A stretch of 64,000 nucleotides of DNA from an uncultured Pelagibacteraceae bacterium (GCA_902580945.1 CACHML010000005.1:30896-94895), one strand, 5' to 3'; counted from the first letter of the stretch, positions 44,928 through 54,502 are shown. Notes: generated by a model from the letters alone, not told the origin. Numbers and translations: made by a program.

Positions 44928-46420
44928 TCGAAGGGATTTTAATTGGATTAACCACAGCTCTTACACTTCAAAATATTTTAATGGTAATGGTAGGTTGTTT
45001 TTTTGGAACTATTATTGGAATGTTACCTGGACTTGGTCCAATGACTGCCATTGCTTTAATGATACCAATTACTTATGGTTTTGATCCTGCTACAGGATTA
45101 ATTCTGATGGCTGGAGTTTATTATGGTGCTGTATTTGGTGGCTCAACTTCCTCAATTTTGCTTAACGCACCGGGTGTTCCAGGGACTGTTGCTACCTCAT
45201 TTGATGGTTACCCAATGGCACAACAAGGAAAGGCAGGTAAGGCTTTAGCAATTGCTGCTTGGAGTTCTTTTGCAGGAGGGACATTATCTGCAATTTATCT
45301 TTTATTTATGGCACCCAGTTTGTCTAAAGTAAGTTTGTCATTCAGATCGCCAGATTATTTCGCTTTAATGATTCTAGGTTTAACCGCTATTGCTGCTTTT
45401 TCTTCTAAAGGTCAATTTTTGAAAGCAATGATGATGGTAGTATTAGGTTTAATGTTAGCTTCAGTTGGTCAAGATAGCTTATCAGATATTACAAGATTTA
45501 CATTTGACAATATGAACTTAACAGATGGAATAAGTTTTGTATTAGTTGTAATGGCAACTTTTGCAATGAGTGAGGCACTTACAATAATATTAAAAAGAAA
45601 TGATCCAACTAGTGCTGCTAAACAAGTTTCATTGACAGAACTTGGTTCAATTAAAATCAATAAAGAAGAAAGATCAAAAATGTACAAAACAATCCCAAGA
45701 TCATCTATAATTGGTTTTTTAATTGGAGTATTGCCAGGCGCAGGTGCAACAATTGCATCTTTCTTAGCTTATGGAATGGAAAGAAATGTAGTTAACGATG
45801 AAGAAAAAGAAAAATTTGGTAAAGGAAGTGTAAATGGTTTGTCAGCTCCTGAAACTGCAAATAATGCAGCTTGTTCTGGTTCATTTGTGCCCATGTTGAC
45901 ACTAGGTATACCAGGAAGTGGAACTACAGCGGTTATGTTAGGTGCACTATTAGGTTTTGGAGTTCAGCCTGGACCAAGATTATATATGACAAATCCAGAA
46001 ATTTTTTGGTCAATAATAATGTCAATGTACATAGGTATGGTTATATTATTGATTTTAAATCTTCCTTTAATTCCATATATTGCAAGAATTCTTGCTGTCC
46101 CTAAAAATTATTTAATACCTTTAATTTTATTTTTCTCAGTTACAGGGATTTATGTAATGTCCTTCAATAATTTCGATATTTATTTGATGATTGGAATTGC
46201 AGTTGTTGCAACATTTTTAAGACTGTATGATTTTCCTATGCCACCTCTAATACTTGCCTTTGTATTAGGAGGTCTTATGGAGGAAAATTTAAGACGATCT
46301 TTGCTATTAAGTAACGGATCATGGGAGTTTCTATGGGACAGAACACTTACATTGTGTATTCTTTTAACGACTATTTTAATAGTTGTCTGGCAATTTTATA
46401 AATCTATAATAAAAAAATGA
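44924..46420 (+). CDS. tctA: Tripartite tricarboxylate transporter large membrane subunit TctA
   Basis: The 498-residue polytopic protein has the TctA signatures GTIIGMLPGLGPMTAIALMIP near residue 28-48, GGSTSSILLNAPGVPG near 83 and a repeat-like IGVLPGAGATIASF near 268-281, followed by GIPGSGTTAVMLGAL near 328. It moves tri- or dicarboxylates using an ion gradient. The order C-B-A and the 4-base overlaps show one operon. It overlaps the amine oxidase gene by 4 bases. Confidence 0.93.
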   Translation: MIEGILIGLTTALTLQNILMVMVGCFFGTIIGMLPGLGPMTAIALMIPITYGFDPATGLILMAGVYYGAVFGGSTSSILLNAPGVPGTVATSFDGYPMAQQGKAGKALAIAAWSSFAGGTLSAIYLLFMAPSLSKVSLSFRSPDYFALMILGLTAIAAFSSKGQFLKAMMMVVLGLMLASVGQDSLSDITRFTFDNMNLTDGISFVLVVMATFAMSEALTIILKRNDPTSAAKQVSLTELGSIKINKEERSKMYKTIPRSSIIGFLIGVLPGAGATIASFLAYGMERNVVNDEEKEKFGKGSVNGLSAPETANNAACSGSFVPMLTLGIPGSGTTAVMLGALLGFGVQPGPRLYMTNPEIFWSIIMSMYIGMVILLILNLPLIPYIARILAVPKNYLIPLILFFSVTGIYVMSFNNFDIYLMIGIAVVATFLRLYDFPMPPLILAFVLGGLMEENLRRSLLLSNGSWEFLWDRTLTLCILLTTILIVVWQFYKSIIKK

Positions 46421-47766
46421 TAAACAGAAGAAAATTTCTAAAAACATCTTTATCGTCATTAGCATTATTAAGCCTACCTAAAATATCCCTCGCTCAAAAT
46501 AATTACGATGTTGTAGTAATTGGTGCAGGAGCATCTGGATTAGCTGCAACTTCAAATTTAATGGCATCGGGCAAATCTGTACTATGTATTGAAGCAATGA
46601 GTAGAAAAGGTGGAAGATGCTACACTGATAATTCTATTTTTGGCGTTCCATATGATATGGGTGCTCACTGGTTACATCAATACAGTAAAAACCAAATAGC
46701 AGAATTTGGCAAAAAACATAAAGATAAATTTAATATCTACAAAGATAAAGAGCCTTTGATGATTTATGATGGAGAAAAGAAAATTAAGGGCTTTAAGCTT
46801 GGTTCACTGTATTCAAAAGTTGAAAAGAAACAATGGAAAAAAAATGATATTCCATCAAAAGATGAGCCTTTTATGAGCCAAATTCCAGAAAAATGGAAAA
46901 AGAATAAATGGTTTCATTCTGTCCATCAATTGCTTGGTCCGTGTCAGCCAGCTGTGGACTTTGATGATTATACTTTAAATGATTCTCATACTAATTCGAC
47001 ACATCAAGGTGAGGGAGATGGATATGTTAAAGAGGGATATGGAACCTTACTTGCCTATTACAGAAGAGATGTACCGGTTAAATTAAAAACTGTAGTAAAT
47101 GAAATTAAATGGGGCGGTAAAGGTGTGCAAATAGAGACAAATCAAGGAACAATAAGTGCAAAAACATGTGTGGTAACTGTTTCAGTAGCAGTATTAAACG
47201 CTGGAAAAATAAAATTTAGTCCTGCACTACCCCTAGAAAAATATGAAGCATTTGATGGCATAAGACTAGGAACTTACAATCACATTACATTTCAGCTAAA
47301 AGATGATTTTTATAAAGAATACAAAGTGAAAAATGATACATATTTTGTAAACAGAATTGAAAATACAATAAATGGATCTCCTGCTGGTTCGTGTGCAACG
47401 CTTAAAATTTCAGGAACTAATATTTCGTATTTTGATGTAGGAGGAAAATTTGCTCAGCATTTAGAGACTGAAGGTAAAGATGCTTCTATTGATTTTGTAT
47501 TAAATAGGCTTCGATCAGCATTTGGGTCTAAAATTGATAAATATTTCATAAAAGCACATGTAACAGCATGGGGAAAAAACCCATTTACACTTGGATCATA
47601 TTCAAGCGCCATACCTGGAAAATCTCATTTAAGAAAAAAATTAAAAATACCAGTTGCAGATAAATTATTTTTTGCTGGGGAAGCAACCACAGGGGTTTTT
47701 GCAACATGTCATGGAGCAGATCTAAGTGGTGAAAGAGCTGCGAAACAAGTTTTAAATTTTATTTAA
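46417..47766 (+). CDS. Tat-exported FAD-dependent amine oxidase family protein
   Basis: The 449-residue protein starts with a twin-arginine signal, NRRKFLK at residues 3-9, and a hydrophobic stretch ending near ISLAQ (residue 27). The FAD-binding VVIGAGASGLAA is at about 33-44, RKGGRCYTD at about 63-71, and the C-terminal FAGEATTGVFATCHGA near 420 closes the FAD site. This is the flavin amine oxidase/phytoene desaturase fold, exported folded. An operon with TctCBA suggests a link, but the substrate (an amine, possibly) is unknown. Confidence 0.85.
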   Translation: MINRRKFLKTSLSSLALLSLPKISLAQNNYDVVVIGAGASGLAATSNLMASGKSVLCIEAMSRKGGRCYTDNSIFGVPYDMGAHWLHQYSKNQIAEFGKKHKDKFNIYKDKEPLMIYDGEKKIKGFKLGSLYSKVEKKQWKKNDIPSKDEPFMSQIPEKWKKNKWFHSVHQLLGPCQPAVDFDDYTLNDSHTNSTHQGEGDGYVKEGYGTLLAYYRRDVPVKLKTVVNEIKWGGKGVQIETNQGTISAKTCVVTVSVAVLNAGKIKFSPALPLEKYEAFDGIRLGTYNHITFQLKDDFYKEYKVKNDTYFVNRIENTINGSPAGSCATLKISGTNISYFDVGGKFAQHLETEGKDASIDFVLNRLRSAFGSKIDKYFIKAHVTAWGKNPFTLGSYSSAIPGKSHLRKKLKIPVADKLFFAGEATTGVFATCHGADLSGERAAKQVLNFI

Positions 47767-48182
47767 GTAATATAAATTTTATCTGATAAACCGTAACAAA
47801 GTATAGCCATCATAATTAAAAAGACTGTGGGTGCTATAATGCCTTCATTTGTAACTTTTTCATTAAGACCAGTTTTATCAATTTTAAGTGAGTAGAAATT
47901 TGTTCCTAAAACACATGCATGAATAATAAATATTAAATTAAAAAAGGCCCAAGTTCCCTCAACTCCATTTGGTCTTACAAACATAATATAAATAGCCATT
48001 ATTACCCAACCAAGCATTAGTGCTCCAACAAATCTAACCATTACAGCTGCACTATGATCTATACCAAACTTATCCATAAATTTTTTGGTTCCAGCAATTG
48101 TTTGAAAACAATATGCAGCTATTCCTATAAAATGTGCAAGAAAGATAATTAAGTAAAAAATGTTATTAAACTTTGCAATCAT
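47763..48182 (-). CDS. Unknown four-helix membrane protein
   Basis: The 139-residue protein has four hydrophobic helices (about residues 8-28, 45-68, 78-98 and 114-134), with no recognised motif. Charged residues between helices 1 and 2 (KKFMDKFG) and a VRPNGVEGTW loop are the notable parts. It converges on the amine oxidase gene with a 4-base overlap and is 9 bases downstream of the GT4 gene. Real gene likely, function unknown. Confidence 0.65.
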   Translation of the reverse strand: MIAKFNNIFYLIIFLAHFIGIAAYCFQTIAGTKKFMDKFGIDHSAAVMVRFVGALMLGWVIMAIYIMFVRPNGVEGTWAFFNLIFIIHACVLGTNFYSLKIDKTGLNEKVTNEGIIAPTVFLIMMAILCYGLSDKIYIT

Positions 48183-48191
48183 ATTTATATT

Positions 48192-49274
48192 CTATAAGAT
48201 TCTCTTATATTTTTCAATTATCTTATCCCATAGAAAGTTTGTAGAATTAATTTTTGCTTCTTTGCCATACTCTAGATATTTATTTTCTTTAAAAAGATTA
48301 TCTATACTTGCGTAAATATCTTCTAGTTTGTTACCATCGCATATTAAACCAGTTTTTTCATGAATTATGGCATCTGAAGCTCCTCCATCTTTACCTCCAA
48401 TAGACGGAATACCATATTGGGCAGCTTCAACATAGGCTATACCAAAACCTTCAACTGATTTTTTATAAATTACAGATGGCATTACAAAAATGTTTGATTT
48501 TAAAATAAGAGCATTTTTTAAATCGGTTGGTATATCTTTTAAAAAAATTACTTGATCTTCTAATTTTAGCTCAACAACCAATTTTTTTAATTTTTCTTCC
48601 TCATCTCCATACCCGATGCATGTATAAATAATATCTGGATAAATTTCTTTTAGGTTTCTAACAGCCATAATTACTTTTTCGTGATTTTTTCTTTTATCAA
48701 ATCTTGAAACTGTAATTAGTCTATTTTTCTTACCCTTTAATATTTCTTCAGCTTCATCTAAATATTTTTTTGGAACTTCAATTACTGGATCAATTCCAGG
48801 ATTTATAACAACTATTTTTTTTTCATCTACGCCTAAGTCTATAGCTAAGTTTTTTGTATAATTTGAATTAGCAACAACATGATCTAAATTATTTAAAACT
48901 GATAACACTTTCTTATTTAATCCAGAGCCTTTAGGGTGATTTATTTCTTTTGAATGAATTAGACAGATTTTCTTTTTATTTGTTTTGATTAGTTCTAAAC
49001 TTTTCCAATGATCAGCAATTATACACTCTACATTTTTATTATTTTCAATATAATCATTTATCAAATAAGATTTTCGATATTTTCTAATTAGCTTCATTCC
49101 ACTAACTCTTTCAATTGAAAATGAAACAGAACTATCAAACTCTTCATGATTTTCGTGATAATCTGCAAATACTTTTATTAAATTAAGTTTCGCAAGAGAT
49201 CTTGCCAATCCCCACATGAGATTTTGCATACCCCCTAACTCTGGTGGAAAAGTTCTAGTAATTAATAAATACAT
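48192..49274 (-). CDS. Glycosyltransferase family 4
   Basis: The 360-residue protein has the GT-B fold: an N-terminal FPPELGGMQNLMWGLA segment near residue 10-25, and a C-terminal nucleotide-sugar domain with ITVSRFDKRKNHEKVI near 187, FVMPSVI near 265 and GFGIAYVEAAQYGIPSIGG near 276-294, containing the E-x7-E pattern of GT4 enzymes. It would transfer a sugar in surface polysaccharide or glycolipid synthesis. It begins 6 bases downstream of the thioredoxin-like gene. Confidence 0.9.
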   Translation of the reverse strand: MYLLITRTFPPELGGMQNLMWGLARSLAKLNLIKVFADYHENHEEFDSSVSFSIERVSGMKLIRKYRKSYLINDYIENNKNVECIIADHWKSLELIKTNKKKICLIHSKEINHPKGSGLNKKVLSVLNNLDHVVANSNYTKNLAIDLGVDEKKIVVINPGIDPVIEVPKKYLDEAEEILKGKKNRLITVSRFDKRKNHEKVIMAVRNLKEIYPDIIYTCIGYGDEEEKLKKLVVELKLEDQVIFLKDIPTDLKNALILKSNIFVMPSVIYKKSVEGFGIAYVEAAQYGIPSIGGKDGGASDAIIHEKTGLICDGNKLEDIYASIDNLFKENKYLEYGKEAKINSTNFLWDKIIEKYKRIL

Positions 49275-49280
49275 TATTTA

Positions 49281-49832
49281 TTAAAACCACTTGATACTGC
49301 AGCCCATACTTGGAAACTGTTCATTTGGACCTTTGTTGGATTTTGCAATCATTTTCATGGCTTTTTTAAGCTCACTGTCTCCATTTTCAGTAGGTTTTAA
49401 ATTTTGTAACTCTCTTATTCTTCCTCTGTATTGAAGTTCAAGATCTTTATTATATCCAAAAAAATCTGGAGTACAGACTGCACCATAAGTTTTTGCTACT
49501 TGTTGAGTTTCATCTATTACATACGGAAAATTAAAATTATGATTTTTAGAGAATTTAAACATATTATCGAATGAATCTTCCTCATATCTTTTTGGGTCAT
49601 TTGACATTATCGCTATGGATTTAATACCATCATTCTCTAAATTCTTACAGTCTTCGACTATATTTTTGATCACTGCCAAAACATACGGACAGTGATTACA
49701 GATAAACATTATTAATGTTCCATTTTCACCTTTTACATCATTCAATGAAATTATTTTATTGTCTATTGATTTAAGTTCAAAGTAATCAGCTTTTTTACCG
49801 AAGTCACAAATTGGTGTTTTTGTTAATGCCAT
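49281..49832 (-). CDS. Thioredoxin-like / AhpC-TSA fold protein
   Basis: The 183-residue protein has a thioredoxin fold with a redox-like CNHC motif in MFICNHCPYV near residue 45-48, preceded by a strand SLNDVKGENGTLIM, and a cis-Pro VCTPDFFGY near 118. The family (redoxin, TlpA-like) reduces disulfides or peroxides in the cytoplasm. No signal peptide. It is divergent from the gamma carbonic anhydrase gene by 20 bases. Confidence 0.85.
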   Translation of the reverse strand: MALTKTPICDFGKKADYFELKSIDNKIISLNDVKGENGTLIMFICNHCPYVLAVIKNIVEDCKNLENDGIKSIAIMSNDPKRYEEDSFDNMFKFSKNHNFNFPYVIDETQQVAKTYGAVCTPDFFGYNKDLELQYRGRIRELQNLKPTENGDSELKKAMKMIAKSNKGPNEQFPSMGCSIKWF

Positions 49833-49852
49833 GATAAAAGACTATATAATTT

Positions 49853-50365
49853 ATGTTTTACGATTTAAAAGGTAAAAAACCAAAAAACCTAGGCGAAAAT
49901 TGGGTAGCACCTAACGCTGTTATAATTGGAGACGTAACATTAGAAAAAAACTCCAGTGTCTGGTTTAATGCAACTCTTAGAGGTGATATCGAAAATATAC
50001 GCATTGGAGAAGGTTCAAATGTACAAGATGGAAGTGTATTACATACAGATCCAGGTTACCCTTTGAAAATTGGAAAGAACGTAACGATTGGTCATATGGT
50101 TATGCTCCATGGGTGCACAATTGATGACAACTCTTTAATTGGTATTGGAGCAGTAGTTCTTAACAGAGCAAAAATTGGAAAGAATTGTATAATTGGTGCT
50201 AAATCATTGGTAACAGAAAGAAAAGAAATTCCTGATAATTCTTTAGTAATGGGATCACCTGGAAAAGTAATAAGGCAGTGTACTGATGATGAAATTGATG
50301 CAATAAAACAAAACGCAATTAGGTACCAAGAAAATTGGAAAAAATATTCAAAGTCTATATTTTAA
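49853..50365 (+). CDS. Gamma carbonic anhydrase family protein
   Basis: The 170-residue protein has the left-handed beta helix of hexapeptide repeats (VIIGDVTL, VQDGSVLH, IGHMVMLHGCTI, IGIGAVVL), with candidate zinc histidines in SVLHTD and the pair in IGHMVMLHG near residues 82-87. It forms a trimer, and many bacterial members (YrdA type) have weak or no anhydrase activity. It leads a run of co-oriented genes encoding secreted proteins, overlapping the first by one base. Confidence 0.87.
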   Translation: MFYDLKGKKPKNLGENWVAPNAVIIGDVTLEKNSSVWFNATLRGDIENIRIGEGSNVQDGSVLHTDPGYPLKIGKNVTIGHMVMLHGCTIDDNSLIGIGAVVLNRAKIGKNCIIGAKSLVTERKEIPDNSLVMGSPGKVIRQCTDDEIDAIKQNAIRYQENWKKYSKSIF

Positions 50366-50955
50366 TGAAAAAACTTTTTTATGGTTTATTAATATTAGTT
50401 TTATCAACTCAATTCTCTCAAGCTTTTGAAAGATTTATACCTTTAGAGCTTTTCACAGGTGGAAAAATTAGAAATGATACAGAAATTAAATTTACAAAAG
50501 CTAATTTGGTATTTGGCGAAAAAAAAAGAAAGGAAATTATAGGTCCTGAAGATTGGCATCATCCAGAAACTGGAGAAAAAATAAAAGTTTATAAAAGAAC
50601 AAGAAAAGGGCAAAGTGGTCTCAAAACCCAGCTATTTACTATAACTAACGATGGACAATGCATAGGAAGAATTTGGGATAGTAGACGTGGTGGTAGAATA
50701 ATAGAAAATGGATGTAAATTTCCCTTGGGAATTTGGAAAGAAGGAGAAACCAGGTCTTTCGAAGGATCTTCTGGAGGTAAACCTAGAAAAATTGAATTAA
50801 CAATTTTAAAATTAGGAAAAAAACAAAATAGCAGTATTAAATTTAATTGGAAATTATATAATATGAAAAATGGAAAATTAATGGATGATAATGATTATAC
50901 TTTTGCTCCAGGAAAGGCGATGGTAGAATTAAATGATAAAAAAATATCTAAATGA
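50365..50955 (+). CDS. Unknown secreted protein, first of a trio
   Basis: I place the start at ATG 50365, which overlaps the carbonic anhydrase stop by one base (TAATG); an upstream ATG at 50335 would put ten residues before the signal peptide. The 196-residue product has a signal peptide (residues about 1-20, ending QAFE) and a mature part rich in beta strands, with two Cys (near GQCIGR and NGCKFP) likely forming a disulfide. It lacks the peptidase motif of the next two genes. It overlaps the next gene by 4 bases. Confidence 0.7.
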   Translation: MKKLFYGLLILVLSTQFSQAFERFIPLELFTGGKIRNDTEIKFTKANLVFGEKKRKEIIGPEDWHHPETGEKIKVYKRTRKGQSGLKTQLFTITNDGQCIGRIWDSRRGGRIIENGCKFPLGIWKEGETRSFEGSSGGKPRKIELTILKLGKKQNSSIKFNWKLYNMKNGKLMDDNDYTFAPGKAMVELNDKKISK

Positions 50956-51818
50956 TTAAAATATTCGTAATAGTTTTTTCCCTTATTTCAAATGCCGTTT
51001 TTGCATCTGATGAAAAAGCTGGAAGATATTTTGAAGATCAACCAGATGTTTCGGATGAACCTCAAGTTCATTTTATTTATCTGTTAAACAAAGATAGCGA
51101 GGATAGAGAATGGGATATCAATGGAAAAATGGAGAAAGAGTTATTAGAGGCTAATGAAAAAATGCTCGAAATGACAAAGGGTAATCAGAAGTTTAGGTAT
51201 GACTTAAGGGAAGATGGCAAAATAGATATTTCTTTTGTTAGATTGGATAAACAATATAAAGGAAACTATAATATGGAATACCCTGATGCATATTTGACAA
51301 AATTAGGTTTTAATAATCCTAATAAATTGTACTTTTCATGGGTTGATGTAGGACATAGAGATGGGGGACAAGGAGCTGTTCACCATGGATATATTTTTTT
51401 AAAAAGTAAATATAACACAAACAAAAATAAACGAATTTTAATTACCTTACATGAATTAATGCATGTAAATGGATTTGCTTGGCCATGCACAAAAGGAGCT
51501 AAAAAATCACATAAGTTTGGGACAATAATTGGAGGGCCTGACGGGGGAGACAAGTATAATTTGGGCTCATCATTGTATAATCTTAAAGATCCTACTTGTC
51601 CTGATTTTAAAGATTCTGTTTTTTTAGAACCAACTTCTAGCACACCATTTAACCCTGTTTTCTTAAAATGTGCAATGGCTGCAGAGGTTGGTAGAGGTAT
51701 ATCTCCTGATAGCAATTATAAATGGAGAGATAGATATTCTCATAAAAAACTAAAAAAAATTAAAAAGAAAAGAACTTGGTGCACATACAATTTATATAAA
51801 AATTTCAATAATTTCTAG
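50952..51818 (+). CDS. Secreted zinc-peptidase-like protein, paralogue 1
   Basis: The 288-residue protein has a signal peptide (residues 1-18) and a HELMHVNG motif (His167, Glu168, His171, Gly174). A third candidate zinc ligand, His187, follows 12 residues after the glycine, exactly as in the next gene. Shared blocks are GRYFEDQPDV near 25 and CPDFKDSVFLEPTSSTPF near 218. Cysteines at equivalent positions suggest disulfides. It lacks the DMMS segment seen in its paralogue. Metzincin-like fold is inferred; substrate unknown. Confidence 0.7.
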   Translation: MIKIFVIVFSLISNAVFASDEKAGRYFEDQPDVSDEPQVHFIYLLNKDSEDREWDINGKMEKELLEANEKMLEMTKGNQKFRYDLREDGKIDISFVRLDKQYKGNYNMEYPDAYLTKLGFNNPNKLYFSWVDVGHRDGGQGAVHHGYIFLKSKYNTNKNKRILITLHELMHVNGFAWPCTKGAKKSHKFGTIIGGPDGGDKYNLGSSLYNLKDPTCPDFKDSVFLEPTSSTPFNPVFLKCAMAAEVGRGISPDSNYKWRDRYSHKKLKKIKKKRTWCTYNLYKNFNNF

Positions 51819-51820
51819 AG

Positions 51821-52810
51821 ATGAAAAAAATATTAATAATATTTATTTCATTAATTTTAATAATTTCAAATGCATATGCTGATAAATGCTATGATAGCGA
51901 CACAACTCCAATAATTTTAGATAGCGATAAAAAACCGGGCAGATTTTTTGAGGATCAACCAGATGTTAATGATGATTTTCAAGTTCATATTGTTTACACC
52001 TTATTAAAGGACTCTAAAGATAAAGAAGGAGATATTAATGGAGATTTAGAGAAATGGGTAGAAATTGCAGATGATTGGATTTTGAAGAAAACTGCTAAAG
52101 CAAACAAAAAATCAAATTTTAATAATGGAGAAGGTCAGAAATTAAAGTGGGATAGACGCAAAGACGGAAAGTTAGATATTACATTTCTTAGAATAAACAG
52201 AACTAAAAAAGACATGAAAAAGTCAAAGTGGGGTAGTTGTGGAGGTGTATTTGGAAGATCCATTATTAATAATGGAATGAACAACCCTAAGAAAATATAT
52301 TTTAACTTTGGAGATTTTACTCATAAAGATTGGCCATTTTCTGTTGGATTTCCAATTTTTAGTGTATTTTCAAAACATCAAAAAAAATGGCCACTTAACA
52401 ACAAAGAGGTTGGATATTTTATTTTACACGAGGTTTTGCATGCTATGGGAGGAATTTATACATGTTCACCAAATTATATTGAAGGACATAACACTAAAAA
52501 AACAAAAGATATGATGAGCAGGTCAGGTGATGGAACAAATCACAATTTAGATCCAAAGAATGATGATTATTGGGGTCATGACATTGAAAGTTGTCCAGAT
52601 ATGCAAGATAGTGTTTATTTTACTCCTACTTCAGATACTCCTTTTGATCCATTTGAAGTAACCTGCCTATCAAAAGATAAATGGAAAGTTACCAAACAAG
52701 ATTATAAAAAATTTGAACCTGAAGAAGGTATTGGATATCAATGTTTTTATGCAAGAAAAGATGTTACTGCATCTTGGGAGGATGAGTTAAACATTTATCA
52801 GGAAAACTAA
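51821..52810 (+). CDS. Secreted zinc-peptidase-like protein, paralogue 2
   Basis: The 329-residue protein starts with a signal peptide (residues 1-20) and has HEVLHAMG (His203, Glu204, His207, Gly210) and a third candidate ligand His223, again 12 residues after the glycine. A DMMSRSG segment at about 230-236 could serve as the methionine turn of metzincins. It shares GRFFEDQPDV near 47 and CPDMQDSVYFTPTSDTPF near 270 with paralogue 1, two bases upstream. Likely a secreted or periplasmic zinc peptidase. Confidence 0.72.
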   Translation: MKKILIIFISLILIISNAYADKCYDSDTTPIILDSDKKPGRFFEDQPDVNDDFQVHIVYTLLKDSKDKEGDINGDLEKWVEIADDWILKKTAKANKKSNFNNGEGQKLKWDRRKDGKLDITFLRINRTKKDMKKSKWGSCGGVFGRSIINNGMNNPKKIYFNFGDFTHKDWPFSVGFPIFSVFSKHQKKWPLNNKEVGYFILHEVLHAMGGIYTCSPNYIEGHNTKKTKDMMSRSGDGTNHNLDPKNDDYWGHDIESCPDMQDSVYFTPTSDTPFDPFEVTCLSKDKWKVTKQDYKKFEPEEGIGYQCFYARKDVTASWEDELNIYQEN

Positions 52811-52811
52811 T

Positions 52812-53015
52812 TTATCTAAAAAGCAAATCATTAACAGAAGAAACAATTAACCCTAAAATAATCACAAAAAATATTAAAAAAGCTATTTGCTCACTAATTT
52901 TTTTAGTAACTTTGGTTTCACCTTTTTTAAATTTTCTGATTTGAAATATTCCAAACCTCATAACAGCCAATCCACCTAAAACAAGTGCTACAGCAATAAT
53001 AAATCCACTTAACAT
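52812..53015 (-). CDS. Unknown small two-helix membrane protein
   Basis: The 67-residue protein has two hydrophobic helices (about residues 3-22 and 44-63) around a basic loop RKFKKGETKVTKK. It begins one base after the PNPOx-like gene and converges on the peptidase-like gene with a one-base gap. No family recognised; the tight spacing and clean topology support a real gene. Confidence 0.6.
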   Translation of the reverse strand: MLSGFIIAVALVLGGLAVMRFGIFQIRKFKKGETKVTKKISEQIAFLIFFVIILGLIVSSVNDLLFR

Positions 53016-53016
53016 T

Positions 53017-53622
53017 TTAGGGAATTAGCCAGCTTTGTTTATTATTTGAAAGATCAAATCTTGCTCTTCTATGACCTTTTGCTGCAAGATAAAGCCACTC
53101 AATATTCTCAATATTACATTGTATTACTGTAAAGTTTTTATAACCTTCTTCACTTTGTTCCATTGTAAAACCAGATTTTTCAATTTCCTCACTCAAACCT
53201 GAGCTTGGTTCATCTGTTTCTGTTCCTGGTCCATTGTTTACTAGATAACATTTTCGACTTACGTGTGCAGTTTTTGACCATGATTGCTCAGTTATTTCAT
53301 TTTCATGATTTACTATGCAATTAACTTTAATTCTAAGCTGAATCTTTTCTTCTTTATCATAGAATATAAGTGCTGCATTACTATTTTTTTTTAATTTTGG
53401 AATTTTGTCAGATCGTATATCGCTATGAAACTGAAGAAGATTATTTGATTGGTCTGATTTTCTAAGAACTACTATCCTTCCATCAAAGTCTGATTGATCT
53501 CCACAAACAAAAACTGGAATTCGAAAAGGTGATGATCTATTCGTTACAGCATCATCAAGCATAGACCATATTTTTTTCTTTATTTCAGAAAAGTCCTCAT
53601 AGTATGGGACGGCATTTGACAT
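53017..53622 (-). CDS. Pyridoxamine 5'-phosphate oxidase-like flavin protein
   Basis: I use ATG 53622, four bases after the preceding gene's stop and behind an AAAGAAG ribosome binding site; an earlier ATG at 53652 lies within the dehydrogenase gene. The 201-residue protein has the PNPOx split-barrel pattern with GRIVVLRKSDQ near 57, and LQFHSDIRSDKIPKL near 71, suggesting FMN binding. True PdxH C-terminal signature residues are not obvious, so it is a general PNPOx-family oxidase or reductase. Confidence 0.75.
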   Translation of the reverse strand: MSNAVPYYEDFSEIKKKIWSMLDDAVTNRSSPFRIPVFVCGDQSDFDGRIVVLRKSDQSNNLLQFHSDIRSDKIPKLKKNSNAALIFYDKEEKIQLRIKVNCIVNHENEITEQSWSKTAHVSRKCYLVNNGPGTETDEPSSGLSEEIEKSGFTMEQSEEGYKNFTVIQCNIENIEWLYLAAKGHRRARFDLSNNKQSWLIP

Positions 53623-53626
53623 TGGA

Positions 53627-54502
53627 TTACTTCTTTTTCTTGAGTCTGGCAATTAAACTAGAGCTATCCCAACGATTACCACCCATTTTTTGAACATCGG
53701 CATAATACTCATCAACTATTTCAGTAATCGGGACTGGTGAACCATTTCTTTTTGCTTCTTCGATTACAATCTTTAAATCTTTTCTCATCCAATCTACTGC
53801 AAAACCATAATCAAATTTGTCTTCAACCATAGTTTTATATCTATTTTCCATCTGCCATGATTGAGCAGCTCCTTTAGAAATAGTTTCCATAACTTTATCA
53901 ATATCCAACCCAGCATTTATTCCAAAATTAATAGCTTCTGATAGACCTTGAACAACACCTGCAATACACATTTGGTTCATCATTTTTGTAAGTTGACCAC
54001 TTCCTGATGGACCAATTAATTTTACTTTTTTACTATAACAATCAATTACTGGTTCAGCTTTTTTAAAAACCTCTTCATCACCCCCAACCATAACCGTTAG
54101 AATTCCACCTTCAGCACCTGATTGACCACCAGAAATCGGTGCATCTAAAAATGCAAATCCTTTCTCTTTTGCTTTACTATAAAGTTCTCTCGATACTTCT
54201 GCAGATACAGTTGAATTATCTACGTAGATTGAACCTTCCTTAGCACTATGAAATAAACCGTTTTCACCTAAAGTAACTTGTTTCAAATCCTCATCGTTAC
54301 CCACACAAGTAAAAATAAAATCAGCACCTTCCGCAGCTTCTTTTGGTGTTGAGGCCATTTTACCTTTAAATTCAGTAATCCATTTTTCAGCTTTAGCACT
54401 TGTTCTATTAAAAACAGTTACATTATGCCCAGCTTTTGATATATAACCAGCCATCGGATAACCCATTACCCCGAGACCTATGAAAGCAACATTACAAGTC
54501 AT
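53627..54502 (-). CDS. Beta-hydroxyacid dehydrogenase (3-hydroxyisobutyrate dehydrogenase type)
   Basis: The 291-residue enzyme has the N-terminal NAD(P)-binding GLGVMGYPMAGYI (residues 8-20), the substrate motif DAPISGGQSGAEGG near 120, and the catalytic-Lys segment GSGQLTKMMNQM near 166-177 (Lys in TKMMN). It would oxidise 3-hydroxyisobutyrate or reduce tartronate semialdehyde or succinic semialdehyde; family members are hard to separate. It is divergent from an MFS gene across 11 bases. Confidence 0.88.
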   Translation of the reverse strand: MTCNVAFIGLGVMGYPMAGYISKAGHNVTVFNRTSAKAEKWITEFKGKMASTPKEAAEGADFIFTCVGNDEDLKQVTLGENGLFHSAKEGSIYVDNSTVSAEVSRELYSKAKEKGFAFLDAPISGGQSGAEGGILTVMVGGDEEVFKKAEPVIDCYSKKVKLIGPSGSGQLTKMMNQMCIAGVVQGLSEAINFGINAGLDIDKVMETISKGAAQSWQMENRYKTMVEDKFDYGFAVDWMRKDLKIVIEEAKRNGSPVPITEIVDEYYADVQKMGGNRWDSSSLIARLKKKK

